DNA of 64,000 bases. Origin: Labyrinthula sp. Ha. Lineage: Eukaryota > Sar > Bigyra > Labyrinthulida > Labyrinthulaceae. The stretch covers positions 496,001 through 560,000 of the forward strand of contig JAALGZ010000011.1 in the NCBI GenBank assembly GCA_015227615.1, read 5' to 3'. Positions 36,090 through 45,805 of this stretch are shown in pieces (position 1 is the first letter of the stretch; every line of letters starts with the position of its first letter). Made by a program: the position numbers and the translations under genes. Under the pieces are notes generated by a model, which was not told the DNA's origin, ran no database searches, and was given only the letters and a program-made list of their open reading frames with translations.

Positions 36090-36240
36090 TCAAGAAAATT
36101 ACTTTATTCTCTCAACCTTTAGAATACAGATGTTTAGTATCCTGGTTAGGATTCTCAAAAGAAGATGATACCTGAGAACCCCTGAACACCCTATATTCTG
36201 ATGTCCCACTTTTAATTAGAACATTCATAAATAGCATCAA
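36090..36240 (+). pseudogene. Chromodomain-like segment
   Basis: A short stretch directly after integrase with the chromodomain pattern (YRCLVSWLGFSKEDDT, then EP...L, then a helix). Chromodomains in chromoviral integrases read histone marks and steer insertion. Assignment rests on motif and position. Confidence 0.6.
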
Positions 36241-36376
36241 AGGAAAGTACAAGAAAGAAGCTTTATTAAAACACCTTTCTAAATTAGACTCGGAGAAAAA
36301 TTTTTCAGAAGGGGCAAATATTAGGAGAATTACAAAGGATTTATTCACTTCAAAAACTAATTTCTCAATAGACGAC

Positions 36377-37830
36377 TTGCCTTCAACTACAGGTTGGTTT
36401 GATGAAGAAAAACAAATACTCTCTGCTTTAGTAAAGAAGTTCGGTTGTGGAAATTATGATTCTTATCTTTCTCAACCCAATTTACCTTTTAGATCTAAAC
36501 AACAACTTTCTACTCAAATTCAATCAATTCTGAACCTTCAGTCAATAAAGATGTTTCATGGACTTAGATTTGATTTGTTCGATGCGCGTCAATATTTGTC
36601 TGATGATCTTGGAATCAAGAAGTTTCATAAGGAGTTACCTGGTAAAATAAATATGATCTCTGAAAAAGAAGCTTTTCTACTTCAATTCAAAAATAAACTT
36701 TGTATTTTTGATAATCAAGAAATAGAAATTCCTTACTTTCGAAGAATTAATGACCTTAAACACATCCAGCTTATACTTAATGAAGCTAAACTTCCAATTA
36801 CAAAGAAATTTATAGCACAATGTAATGTCACCCTTCAAGACCTAGAATGTACTTTATCTCAATTCTCTCACAATCTTTCAAAAGTTTATGAAGACGCTAA
36901 AGAAGAATTGGATTCCCTTTATCACATTATGCTTAATAATGAAGATTTATGGAAAAATCTACAAATCTTTTATTCTTATTCAAGAACTATTGAGAACTTT
37001 GATAATTTATATCCTACAACCTTTAAATCATATCGTTTCTCTATGGATTCTATAAATCTTACCATTGAACTTATTCAAAACTCTGTCATACTTAGATTTC
37101 TTGATCTCTCGAGATCTTCTAAACTTATTCTTACTTATCAAGTTGGAAATCTATTTAATTTATCGGGAACACCACTAAATATATATTTTGCTCCTCCTTA
37201 TTGTCGAATACTTTTACACAATATATTTGACTTAAGTTTTTCCAATCAGGCTAGTAAAGAAAACATCTTCAATTTAGCTGTCATGGACCCTCCTTGGAAA
37301 GTAGGAAGTTCCAATCCCACTCGAGGAGTTACATTAAACTATCCAACGATTAGTCTCAAGAAATTTAAAACTATCAATTTACCTCTTAAACATTTTCCTT
37401 ACGGTGGATTATTATTCGTTTGGGTCACGAATCATTCTTATAAAGCTGTTTTAGACTGGGCTCATTCTCTAGAATATTATCTTGTCGATGAACTTCACTG
37501 GACTAAGATGCATTATTCTAGGAAATGGCACAAGAGCCTAGGATATATTTTACAACACTCAAAAGAAACTTGTGTGGTATTTCAACGAAAAGAGAAATAA
37601 GATCTTGAATATTCTGACACCTTTTTCGAAACTTTCTCTAATGAATTTTCTAATACTCTGGTTACTTTACCTGAGAATCAATCGGTCAAACCGGAAGCTT
37701 CTTATTATTTGCTGGAACGCAGTTTTCCTCAACATCGCAAAATTGAGTTCTTTGCTCGTAGTAATAACGTAAAGCCTAACTGGACCGTGACTGGACTTGA
37801 CTTAATTCCTATGCACCATGTCAACTACTT
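36377..37830 (+). pseudogene. Myb/SANT-like plus MT-A70 adenine methyltransferase module
   Basis: Located between the chromodomain-like segment and the 3' LTR, on the element's coding strand. The first 60 residues resemble a Myb/SANT repeat (GWFDEEKQILSALVKKFGCG...). A helical middle of about 200 residues follows, then an MT-A70 domain. DPPW, the catalytic motif of N6-adenine methyltransferases, lies at 37,286-37,297 (NLAVMDPPWKVG). It is followed by GLLFVWVTNHS, VDELHWTK, LQHSKETCVVF, and near the end RKIEFFAR...NVKPNW. That last pattern matches METTL3/MTA1-type enzymes better than METTL4. The family transfers methyl from S-adenosylmethionine to the N6 of adenine in RNA or DNA. Belongs to a broken element, so activity is not claimed. 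Confidence 0.85.
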
Positions 37831-37861
37831 TCAGTCCTAAGGACTTCCCTATCCGGGGGGA

Positions 37862-38050
37862 TGTCTTCCCTGGAATATCGGGCCGCGTTCCAAGCCCGTT
37901 TGTCCCGGAACACTTGTAATATAGATATATCGTCTTAGCGTAGTAATGCCATATCGTACATAACCTAAGACTTGACATGCTTTGACATATACATAGTCGT
38001 TAATACTTAAGAAAACATATATTCCTGCAGCACTTATAAACTCGAGGACA
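37862..38050 (+). repeat. 3' LTR
   Basis: 189 bp, no difference from the 5' LTR by eye. Preceded by a purine-rich tract and followed by GAGC. Confidence 0.97.
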
Positions 38051-38296
38051 GAGCAAACAAGTAAAAACTTTCAAATATCCCCTATATCTCAGCGGTTATC
38101 ACTTGCTCTTTTTTTTGACATAGATTTATACACAAATGATTTGTCAAAGAAACATCTTTACTTAACATGGTTCGAGAACCTTATTCAAACTCGCGTTAAT
38201 CTTCCATTTCATATCCTAAATGCACAAAAATCACAAAAGTGAAACAACAATATCAAATTACCCCAAACTCTGAACTGCCAAACCCAAATTCACCCA

Positions 38297-39172
38297 ATGA
38301 CACTAGCTGTGACTTTCTTCACAGAACTCGCATTGTTCTCATTCATTTTTATCGTTAGTTATCAAGTTATCAAATTTGTTAAATTTCTTCCTATACCTGA
38401 TATCCATGGAAAAAATAATACTGTTTTAAAGTCACGTCTACTAAAAGAATACCCAAAATTTGGGAAGAAGTACACAAACGAAAAAGAATATGTTGAAGCA
38501 AGAGCATATCAAATAGCTGTAAATAGAGTTATGGGTATATTTCACTCCCTAACTCTTTCTATATATAGTATTTACAGTTTGTTTTTTGCTCCAGAAACAT
38601 CTGTATATACCTATAACGCTATGAAGTTTGATTTCACTTATTTTTCTGGAACAAAGTTATATGATTTTTTGCACCTAGATATCGATATTGTTTCAACTTG
38701 CACACCAATAATTTGTGGATACTTTGTATTTGAGCTTTCTCACTTGAGTGAATGGCTTAATGCTGGACTACAAAGAAACAAGGATATGGTTATACATCAT
38801 ATTTGTTCTATTCTCTTTTTCCCTTTGAGCATTTACTCAAATAAGGGAGAGTTTTTTCTTCTAATTTGGTTTTTCTATGAACTCTCAACACCTTTTCTCT
38901 CATCTAAGGTCTTGATTGAACTTTTTCTTGGCCAAAATAATCAAATCTATAAAACAAATGGACTAATTTTCATTGGTTTGTTTTTCATCTCAAGAGTTTT
39001 GACAATTCCTGTGGTGTTGTTTCTACTATATGTTAGCTTACCTTATTTTTCTGATCCTGTAATATGCTTCCTTGGTATTCTTGGTTTAATTCCTGTTTTT
39101 CTCAACTCCTTTTGGTGGTATAAAATAGTTCTTGGAACTATAAAGATAAAGAATCAAAAACACAGTGATTAA
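38297..39172 (+). CDS. TLC-domain membrane protein
   Basis: A 291-residue frame with ATG at 38,297. Hydrophobic segments number six to seven. The central motif YFVFELSHLSEWLN...MVIHHICSILFFPL is the TLC (TRAM/LAG1/CLN8) signature, including the paired histidines, and the next segment (FYELSTPFLSSKV) also fits. TLC proteins act in the ER or other endomembranes in lipid sensing, ceramide synthesis or plasmalogen homeostasis. The Hox-less short form here is closer to TMEM/TLCD types than to ceramide synthases. The gene begins only 243 bp after the 3' LTR and converges with SPPL (75-bp gap). Confidence 0.85.
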   Translation: MTLAVTFFTELALFSFIFIVSYQVIKFVKFLPIPDIHGKNNTVLKSRLLKEYPKFGKKYTNEKEYVEARAYQIAVNRVMGIFHSLTLSIYSIYSLFFAPETSVYTYNAMKFDFTYFSGTKLYDFLHLDIDIVSTCTPIICGYFVFELSHLSEWLNAGLQRNKDMVIHHICSILFFPLSIYSNKGEFFLLIWFFYELSTPFLSSKVLIELFLGQNNQIYKTNGLIFIGLFFISRVLTIPVVLFLLYVSLPYFSDPVICFLGILGLIPVFLNSFWWYKIVLGTIKIKNQKHSD

Positions 39173-39247
39173 CTGCTGTCTAACTTTAACTCTTAATGCC
39201 AGGATTCTAGTCGTTTAATACATCCTCCATTACTAACCGTTAAACTT

Positions 39248-41476
39248 CTATAAACTGGTGGCTTGGTTTTGGCCGTTTATAACTGTTTTCAACAAAAAAC
39301 TTTCACTGAAATCATCTAAACTTGAGTTCCACAAAGTTCCTAGCTCTCCCTTAAGTTTCGCGAGAAAACAGAAGGCCCCAATGGTGAAAGGAACGAGATA
39401 GAGTAAAGCTGGTTGTCCAGGCACCCCATTAATAGTCCAGCCCTGCATATTTGCAACGAAGGTAACAGCAAGGCCGCAGAAGTAAGCAAAAACTACCCAT
39501 AAGAAGTAAAAATGGGATCTGAACCACATTTTAATGTCAAAACTCTTTACGAAGTGAGCGTCGATTTCCTCTTTTGTTAGCTTAGAAACGTCATTTTCCT
39601 GAACAAATTTTACTGCTTCCATTATTGCAGCTAGCTTAACTCTAATGTAATCGACACGCAGAACATAAGAAACAAATATGCCTGGTAAAAGAACATCTCC
39701 AAGACCAAGAAGACTAAATCCACCTTCATAGCCAAACCTTGGCGTTAAGAACAGCACCGGAATTTGTTCATCTTCAGTTCGAGAGCAATGTAGATCTTCA
39801 TTAGTAACAGTTTCTGTAGATCCCGCACCAGCAGTAGCAACAACAAGCATAACAGAATCACCCTCAAACAACGAAGGAGTTATGAAAACCATAAATATAT
39901 CATATATAAAGAAGCCAAATAAGACATAAACGCATGTTTTCAAAGTTGAAACTCTCAAAGTGGAAAGAAACATGCACGCAACTGCGAAAGAAAAAAGGTT
40001 TTGAAGAACCCAAACTTTTTCCCTTTCATGCCGGAAAATGAACCAATTAACTACCAAAGCAGTCGAACATAAAATTCCGAGCAAACCTTCAAAAGTAAAG
40101 CTTTCAAACCCATACTTTTCTTTTCTGTTGAGCTTAATGAAAGCAATTTTCTCTGGAAGAAGAAGTCGAAAAATTGGGCGAAGGAAGAAATATGAGGTGG
40201 AATAAATGGCACCAAGACCAAACATGACAATCAAAGCGATGACTACCTGAGTTGGATATTCTTGAACTAAAAAAAACATGCCCATTAAGCTAAGTGATGC
40301 CATAACAATCATAGCCATACCTTGAGACAAAGTCAACTCCACATTTTCGAGCGAAGAGTCTCTCAATACCTTGTTCTTTTCTTCTTCAATTTCAATCTCA
40401 GTTGCGTTAGATTCTACCCTTTCCTCTTCACGCTCCTGATGTGCAACGATTTCACTATTTTTATCAGAAATTCCAGGTTGGACTTCTTCAGAAGGTTTAC
40501 TTGTCTCATCTGCAGACGCGTCATTAGAAGTTGAGTTGGACTCTGAAGACTTTTCATTTGCTGCTAGTTCACCCGCTCGTTCAATTTTATCAGGATTAAA
40601 GATACGGGAATATGCGATAACAAGTTTTTGAAAGTTCAATATTTTCGCTTTACCTCCCCAAATCCAACCTAAATGAAGTCTTTCCTGACGGCCGGATCTA
40701 TATGCTGCATAACCAGTTACAATAGTCGCAGTTAAGAGAAGAATGTAAACAGCAGGATCAACTACAAAATCTTCACGCTCCGAAATATGAATATTTATCT
40801 GATAGAATTCACCAGTTGAATTAGAACTTGATGCTTCTAGTGTTGAAGCGAGATCTTCTCCCTCCTTGACTTCAATAAAGACAGTGGTAAGTGCCTCAAA
40901 CTCAACTGCACTACTCATATCAATTAGATTATCAACTACACAGCAAAATCCACTGGAATCTTCATCTTCTTTCAAGAAAGCGGGCAGGCAGTAATCAGAA
41001 GAACACTCCGAGTTGCTTTCGCATTTCTCTTTGTTTTGGGAATTAGCAATTCCACAATCTACTGTGCAAGCATCAAATAAACGATTTGAGGTAGTATTGA
41101 TCAATGAAGATTCTTGATTTGAAACAATTACAAGTGAAGCACCGAGTTCTTCTGCTGTAGAAAACTTTTCAGCAAATGCGCAGATTCCCCTGTTAAAAAG
41201 TATTCCAAAGTCTCCTTCTGGCGGGCTAAAATCAGACTCTTCTAAGAGCAGGGAAGAGTTTGCACAGCCAAGTTGCAGTGCTTCATCTGAAGGGTATAGA
41301 AGTGGTAACGTCTCTCCAGAAAAACCGAATGCTTCTTGGACAGAAGTTGTATTACTAGAAGTAGAACCTCTTCCAAAAATGGTTCTTGAACTGTACTGTA
41401 TCTCTACATGTGGTATAGCCTCTGCATCAAAGAAGAGAAGAAAGGCTATTGATAATTTAGTGAAGGAGGGCTTCAT
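39248..41476 (-). CDS. Signal peptide peptidase-like intramembrane protease (SPPL2 type)
   Basis: A 742-residue GxGD aspartyl protease that cleaves type II membrane proteins within the bilayer. An N-terminal signal peptide (residues 1-20) is followed by a luminal PA-like region (about 25-235) with many cysteines. A first membrane helix is near 240-262, and a long acidic cytosolic loop spans 300-370. A block of eight further helices follows. The catalytic motifs are all present: YD at 525-526, GLGD at 591-594, and PAL at 689-691. PA domain plus nine helices is the SPPL2/3-plant SPPL architecture rather than plain SPP. Single exon, first ATG used. Confidence 0.95.
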   Translation of the reverse strand: MKPSFTKLSIAFLLFFDAEAIPHVEIQYSSRTIFGRGSTSSNTTSVQEAFGFSGETLPLLYPSDEALQLGCANSSLLLEESDFSPPEGDFGILFNRGICAFAEKFSTAEELGASLVIVSNQESSLINTTSNRLFDACTVDCGIANSQNKEKCESNSECSSDYCLPAFLKEDEDSSGFCCVVDNLIDMSSAVEFEALTTVFIEVKEGEDLASTLEASSSNSTGEFYQINIHISEREDFVVDPAVYILLLTATIVTGYAAYRSGRQERLHLGWIWGGKAKILNFQKLVIAYSRIFNPDKIERAGELAANEKSSESNSTSNDASADETSKPSEEVQPGISDKNSEIVAHQEREEERVESNATEIEIEEEKNKVLRDSSLENVELTLSQGMAMIVMASLSLMGMFFLVQEYPTQVVIALIVMFGLGAIYSTSYFFLRPIFRLLLPEKIAFIKLNRKEKYGFESFTFEGLLGILCSTALVVNWFIFRHEREKVWVLQNLFSFAVACMFLSTLRVSTLKTCVYVLFGFFIYDIFMVFITPSLFEGDSVMLVVATAGAGSTETVTNEDLHCSRTEDEQIPVLFLTPRFGYEGGFSLLGLGDVLLPGIFVSYVLRVDYIRVKLAAIMEAVKFVQENDVSKLTKEEIDAHFVKSFDIKMWFRSHFYFLWVVFAYFCGLAVTFVANMQGWTINGVPGQPALLYLVPFTIGAFCFLAKLKGELGTLWNSSLDDFSESFLLKTVINGQNQATSL

Positions 41477-44126
41477 AAGACTCCAGAGAAGTTATTCTTG
41501 ATATAAGGTCAGTGGTTTTTTCGTGCAGGTTTCTTTTATTCCCTGTGTAAGGAGTTTTTCGGTACTTTGAGTCTTCAATACAGGATCACTAGGCGAAGTA
41601 CATCGAAAACAGAGATAAACACTGGGGTGCATTACCAGGGATGAAGTGAAAATTAAAGAAAATTGAGCAGAACGTCATACAAGCTAATATGGGCCCTGGA
41701 AAATCTAGTCTAGAAGAAAAAGGAATGTATCTTCATCTATGCACGATGCTTAGCATACCGGTAGGTTAGTACAGAGCTTTGCAAAAAGGAAAACTAATTT
41801 ATTCATTTCTGGTGAAGAGCGGTTGATTACAGGCTAAGGCGTGTACGGCTTCTCTACATTGCTTTCTGTACAAGGTGAATTTGTATCAGTATTAAGGGTA
41901 CAATCCAAAAAAATATCTTATTAAGACACAAAAATTCTTGAGCTTATTTCAAATAATTTCTTTCTGTGTTAAGTAATCTCAAAAGTTTTTGAGAAGTCTA
42001 AAACAGATGTTTTTAGGAAGAATAGTGAAGTCTTGAGAAATCTCAGCCATTTTTGAAAACGCCTCAAAAGTTTCTAATAAATGTTGTGAAGGCTTCTTAC
42101 ACGGCTTTATGACCTCTAGCCTATAAAGTCCAATGTGTCTCACATACTTTAGGGGGAGTTAAGAATTTTTAAAAACAAAACATTTTGCAATACAAATGAT
42201 CCAACCCGAGTTCACTTCTGTTTGGCAGTGGTTTGCAAACGGAATTACAGCAGCCCTTGCTATTTACTGTGGGACCCAATTTCAATACTCCGGAGTATTG
42301 TATTCCACCAAATTTTATTGGTTGACTGCAAAGTTGGGCCACATGACTTAAATTCATACTTGGGTAAAAATCAAAAACATGAACACAAACAAAATCATCA
42401 AGGGCGACTTGAAATCACGTCAAATAACCCAGTAACACGGGTAAGTAGCATCCAATCGAGCCAATGGAATGAAACTAGAGGAATAACCTCCGTTGGGATG
42501 TTCCAATCTTTTACAGAATTTATTCGAGGTAGATTTTAGTCAAGAAAAGACTGCCCCGCTACTTGACACTGCATGAAAGTGAGTAACAAAAGGTAGGTGT
42601 AGTAACTAAAAAACAATAAGAAGTAAATTTTAGTGTAACGAAAGTGAAAGTTGTACGTTTGATGTTAATAATAAGTTTGATGCTTAAGTTTCTAAGTAAG
42701 TTTTTCAGATAACAGCACCGAACATGAAAGAAATTATGTTGAGCTTAATCCTGTGCTACGAAAATACCAAGATAACTTGCCTGATGATTAATTCAATTTC
42801 ATGGAAACGCTTTATTTGTTTAACACTTCAATCAACATTGCGATTTTAGCACTTCAACAAAGGTTTCTGGGCATTTATTTTTAAAAATACCTTGCTAGAA
42901 GAGTCATGAGAAGAGATGGAGATGAAGTTATCCGGAGATACCAGTATGAGTAGATGGGTGAAATGTGAAGCAGGTTTTCTTTTTTGAGGAGGCAAATTTG
43001 AATTATATTTAATAAAATAACAACAGGTTAGGATACAGTACAAAACCTAACCTTCCAAGAACATCTACAAGCAGAATTAATGAAAATCTACCAAGACTCG
43101 ATACAGGTAAATAAGGTTCATGGCCTTTCAAAATTTCAACTGCTAGCGCTGTTTCCAATTGGCGTGGACTACCTTGCATGCAATGTTAATTTGGTCTGCA
43201 CTATTATGGAAACAGTGAATTTTTTTAAGGCATTCATGGGCTGAAGGATCTTGGCCTAAAGCACGCTTCTGAAGCTATGAGCAATGGAGGTCTGGCACTG
43301 GATAAAGCTGCAGGAGAGTTAGAAGCTGCCCACGTCCGTTATATGAAACTCTTGAAACTACATTGGGATCAGCTCTAAAGCGTCTCTCAGGTTAAGAACT
43401 TCCGCACTTTAATCTCAACTTGGAAAAAACTCTTTTTCATTGCTTTGATTCAGGAAAAACTCTTGAAACCCATTTTCAATACTGTCTACATAATGATGAG
43501 CAGCAACATCAGCAGAGCTACGTAAAAAGTTTATTAAAAAAGCAAAGAACATTATACTAGACCCTCAATATCAAAATATTGGTGCTTTTAATGAGATAGT
43601 GGAACGAAATATTGTAATTCTTTCTCGGAGAAGCAAAGTGCCAGTAGTTCCTAAAAAAACTTACTGAGCCCTTGAAACTTATTTTTGAGATTTTGGTCTT
43701 GATCTCTCACTCTTTTCAGATTCTTTTTTACGAACTTTGAAGAACCAAGCTTTATTTTCTTCAATCCATAGTGGTGAGGTTGAGCGCAGCTCAGGAAAAT
43801 CCCTGAGGACTAGAGTACAAAGAAGACTGAATCAAAGTTTGGTTACGACACGTATATGTGCCATGCACACGCCGTTTCTAAAATCAAAACACTGTTCTCA
43901 GGGCGATAAGCCTGTTGGGCTTTAAAATTTAAGGATAAATAAAAATATTGTAACCCTTGATCAGTTATTCTAGTCTTTATTTCTAATCCCCAAAATTTGA
44001 TATTTTCATGTTTTCTTGTCAAGGGGATTTCGTGACAGCAGCAATTGATATCATTATCCCAATACTTAAACCGCAGTAATAAAACTCAATACGGAGCTTC
44101 CATGCTAACTTCATGAAAATTCTACG
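41477..44126. other. Intergenic region with possible gene fragments
   Basis: No complete gene. A 51-residue frame at 42,196-42,351 (starts MIQPEFTSVWQWF) looks coding but matches nothing. Around 43.2-43.9 kb several short open stretches in different frames (for example KHASEAMSNGGLALDKAAGELE and KNIILDPQYQNIGAFNEIVE) suggest an eroded or intron-rich gene on the plus strand. A perfect 18-bp palindrome (CAATACTCCGGAGTATTG) lies at 42,283-42,300. Confidence 0.35.
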
Positions 44127-44533
44127 ATGACTGAAACAGGCAGAGGCAAAGTAAGAAATATTTGAAAATGCCAAATCAGAGAATAAACGCGTCAAACATT
44201 GGGACAGCAGCTCCTTCTCAGACTGCAGTGAACGAAAGTTATGTTCTTAGACTTAGAGTACCAAACCTACACGAAAGTTCAACAGAAACAGTAGAAAACC
44301 CAAGAGTTCGGTGGACGCAGGATGTAGTCGATAACGAGCACATGAATAAAAGAAGTTCTAAGAAGTGTTGTATCTTTCATAGAAAGAAGAACTATGATTC
44401 CAGTGATACAGAGTCCGATGGATCTGATACAGATAGTGATGATGAGTTTATGGAGTTTCACTCATTAAAACCTTCGAATTCAAACAAATCGCAGAAAAAG
44501 CACTCTCATGGGCACAGTCACTGCAAACATTAA
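44127..44533 (+). CDS. PPP1R11: Protein phosphatase 1 inhibitor (PPP1R11/Ypi1 family)
   Basis: Exons 44,127-44,150 and 44,180-44,533, 125 residues. The conserved core [23 protein letters not shown] is the family hallmark. It contains an RVxF-like PP1 docking site and the acidic VDNE stretch, followed by the (S)SKxCCIF cysteine region. [18 protein letters not shown] acidic tail and a histidine-rich end follow. The human and yeast relatives bind and restrain nuclear PP1; the human one also has E3 activity. I place the start at 44,127 (MTETGRGK) because a 29-nt intron then joins in frame; a start within the intron (44,168) is the alternative. The gene converges with the next one, with 9 bp between stops. 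Confidence 0.88.
44151..44179 (+). other. 29-nt intron in PPP1R11
   Basis: Starts GTAAGA, ends AATCAG. Its removal joins an 8-residue first exon to the main frame in phase 0. Confidence 0.65.
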
Positions 44534-44542
44534 ATTATCTTG

Positions 44543-45422
44543 TTACATTTGTTGAACCTTCTTGTTTTCTTCTTTTAAGCTAACAAGTAAGCTAGGATCT
44601 GGCATGTCCAGTTTTTCTGTTGAAGTAGTCTCTTCCCAACTCGCATCTGTTGAGTCAGGAATAATCAACTTCGCGTATGAGCCAAGACAAGCAATACTTG
44701 CAAGAAATAACTTTTTCGTAAAAACTTTATCAAGAATCAATTTTCCTCCTTTTTCTAACCTAAGTTCTTTAGCGAGATTCATACTCTCGGTTAAAAGTTC
44801 CTTTTCCTTGTATACCTTTCCACCGACCTCAATTTCCCCATCAGATGCCTCTACCTCGGCGCCACGGTGGTAGTAGAGCATGGCATCTCGAAATCTATTT
44901 GTTCCATTTACACTCTCGGAACCGGTTTGAAATATATACTTTAAGTAGGGATACTTTTCCAATGAAAGCTTGCTTTTTCTTCCTAATGATTCCAATTCTG
45001 GGATCTGGGACCGCAAATTTGGAAGATCAGCCGCTTCAACAAAAATGGCACTTGGTTTGACTGCTTCGATGTCTTTAATTAATGTTGAGATGCTTTCCTT
45101 CTGAGACACTCTTGCGCTTGAAAACAATCCACCATAAGATAGAGTCAAAGATTCAGCTACCGATTCTTCTCCAAGGTAAGAAAGTATAGATTTGTTCGAT
45201 AACCCGAGATCTGTCAGACCTGAAGAAAGGGCGCCAGAGTGTTTTGCAAGTTCAGTAATGTTCCATTTAAGTGTACCTGTCTTTGACGGGATGTATAGTG
45301 CATCTTTTGTTGGAATCATTTGAAGCTATAACTATAAATGAAATTAAAAAAATTACTCTGGATATTAGAAGCTGTTTCACAGATGATATAGAAGACGTTG
45401 CTGTTGAAAAGGATCGAAGCAT
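44543..45422 (-). CDS. Acyl-CoA-synthetase-like N-terminal domain protein, mitochondrial
   Basis: Exons 45,422-45,357 and 45,325-44,543, 282 residues. Exon 1 encodes a typical mitochondrial presequence (MLRSFSTATSSISSVKQLLI). The mature part resembles the N-terminal half of AMP-forming acyl-CoA synthetases (LKWNITELAKHSGALSSGLTDLGLSNKSI, then a KPSAIFVEAADL strand). It stops before the SGTTGxPKG phosphate loop and has no adenylation core, whereas real enzymes are 500-700 residues. It is therefore unlikely to be an active ligase; a binding or scaffold role is possible. An ATG at 45,509 is an alternative start. Diverges from TRIAP1. Confidence 0.6.
45326..45356 (-). other. 31-nt intron
   Basis: Starts GTAATT, ends TTATAG, phase 0. 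An earlier ATAG inside would leave a stop, so the second one is used. Confidence 0.75.
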
Positions 45423-45562
45423 TTTGATGTTTTCCTTGATTTGTTTTCGGGGATGAATTTTGCTGCAGTGGTCTTCGACTTTTGGGGAATTCTCAGATAG
45501 CTCTTTCATGATGGTGCATTACTGATTGTAGCAATTCCAAACAATATCGAACGAGTCAAGAA
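45423..45562. promoter_or_regulatory. Shared divergent promoter
   Basis: About 140 bp (54 bp if the upstream ATG at 45,509 is used) separates the starts of the two head-to-head genes, both predicted mitochondrial. No TATA box is evident; the inference rests on spacing. Confidence 0.45.
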
Positions 45563-45805
45563 ATGAATGAAGAAAGAAAGAACGAAATACTCGATTTAAG
45601 ACTATGCAGTGAGATAAAGTTAAATTATGAAAAATGCTTTCGCACATGGGTATTTGGTCTCGCATCTTCTAGTTTATAGAGCTCTAGCGAAACACAAAGA
45701 CTACATAGAGATGATCCCTGCATCCACCTATTTGAATCCTACAAGAACTGCGTCGAGCAAGAGTTGAGGTCGTTAAATTTTGACTTATCAAGAAGTTCTG
45801 ATTGA
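45563..45805 (+). CDS. TRIAP1: Twin CX9C mitochondrial intermembrane-space protein (TRIAP1/Mdm35-like)
   Basis: Exons 45,563-45,649 and 45,680-45,805, 70 residues, too short and too interrupted to show as one open frame. Cysteines at residues 15 and 25 and at 43 and 53 form two exact CX9C pairs (LCSEIKLNYEKCF and DPCIHLFESYKNCV). The flanking CFRTW and DPC-x-x-LF-x-x-Y residues match TRIAP1/Mdm35. These proteins are imported and oxidised by Mia40, and they partner PRELI/Ups lipid carriers that move phosphatidic acid between mitochondrial membranes. The divergent neighbour also has a mitochondrial presequence. Confidence 0.88.
45650..45679 (+). other. 30-nt intron in TRIAP1-like gene
   Basis: Starts GTATTT, ends TTATAG, between the two CX9C halves, phase 0. 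Confidence 0.85.

Larger units (their letters stand above)
30078..38050 (+). mobile_element. Ty3/gypsy LTR retrotransposon carrying an MT-A70 methyltransferase
   Basis: A 7,973-bp element with two 189-bp LTRs that are identical (TGTCTTCC...GAGGACA), flanked by the 4-bp duplication GAGC at 30,074-30,077 and 38,051-38,054. A purine tract (GGGGGGA) precedes the 3' LTR. The internal order is gag-like, aspartic protease, reverse transcriptase, RNase H, integrase, chromodomain-like, then a Myb/SANT-like plus MT-A70 module. Protease-RT-RNaseH-integrase order places it in Ty3/gypsy, and the chromodomain suggests a chromovirus. Identical LTRs mean a recent insertion. The coding part is nevertheless broken, with on the order of ten interruptions, so this copy looks like a young fossil rather than an active element. 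Confidence 0.95.

Noticed and set aside
42283-42300. Perfect 18-bp palindrome CAATACTCCGGAGTATTG as a regulatory site
   Set aside because: Isolated and without longer arms or flanking duplications; not enough to call an operator or element.
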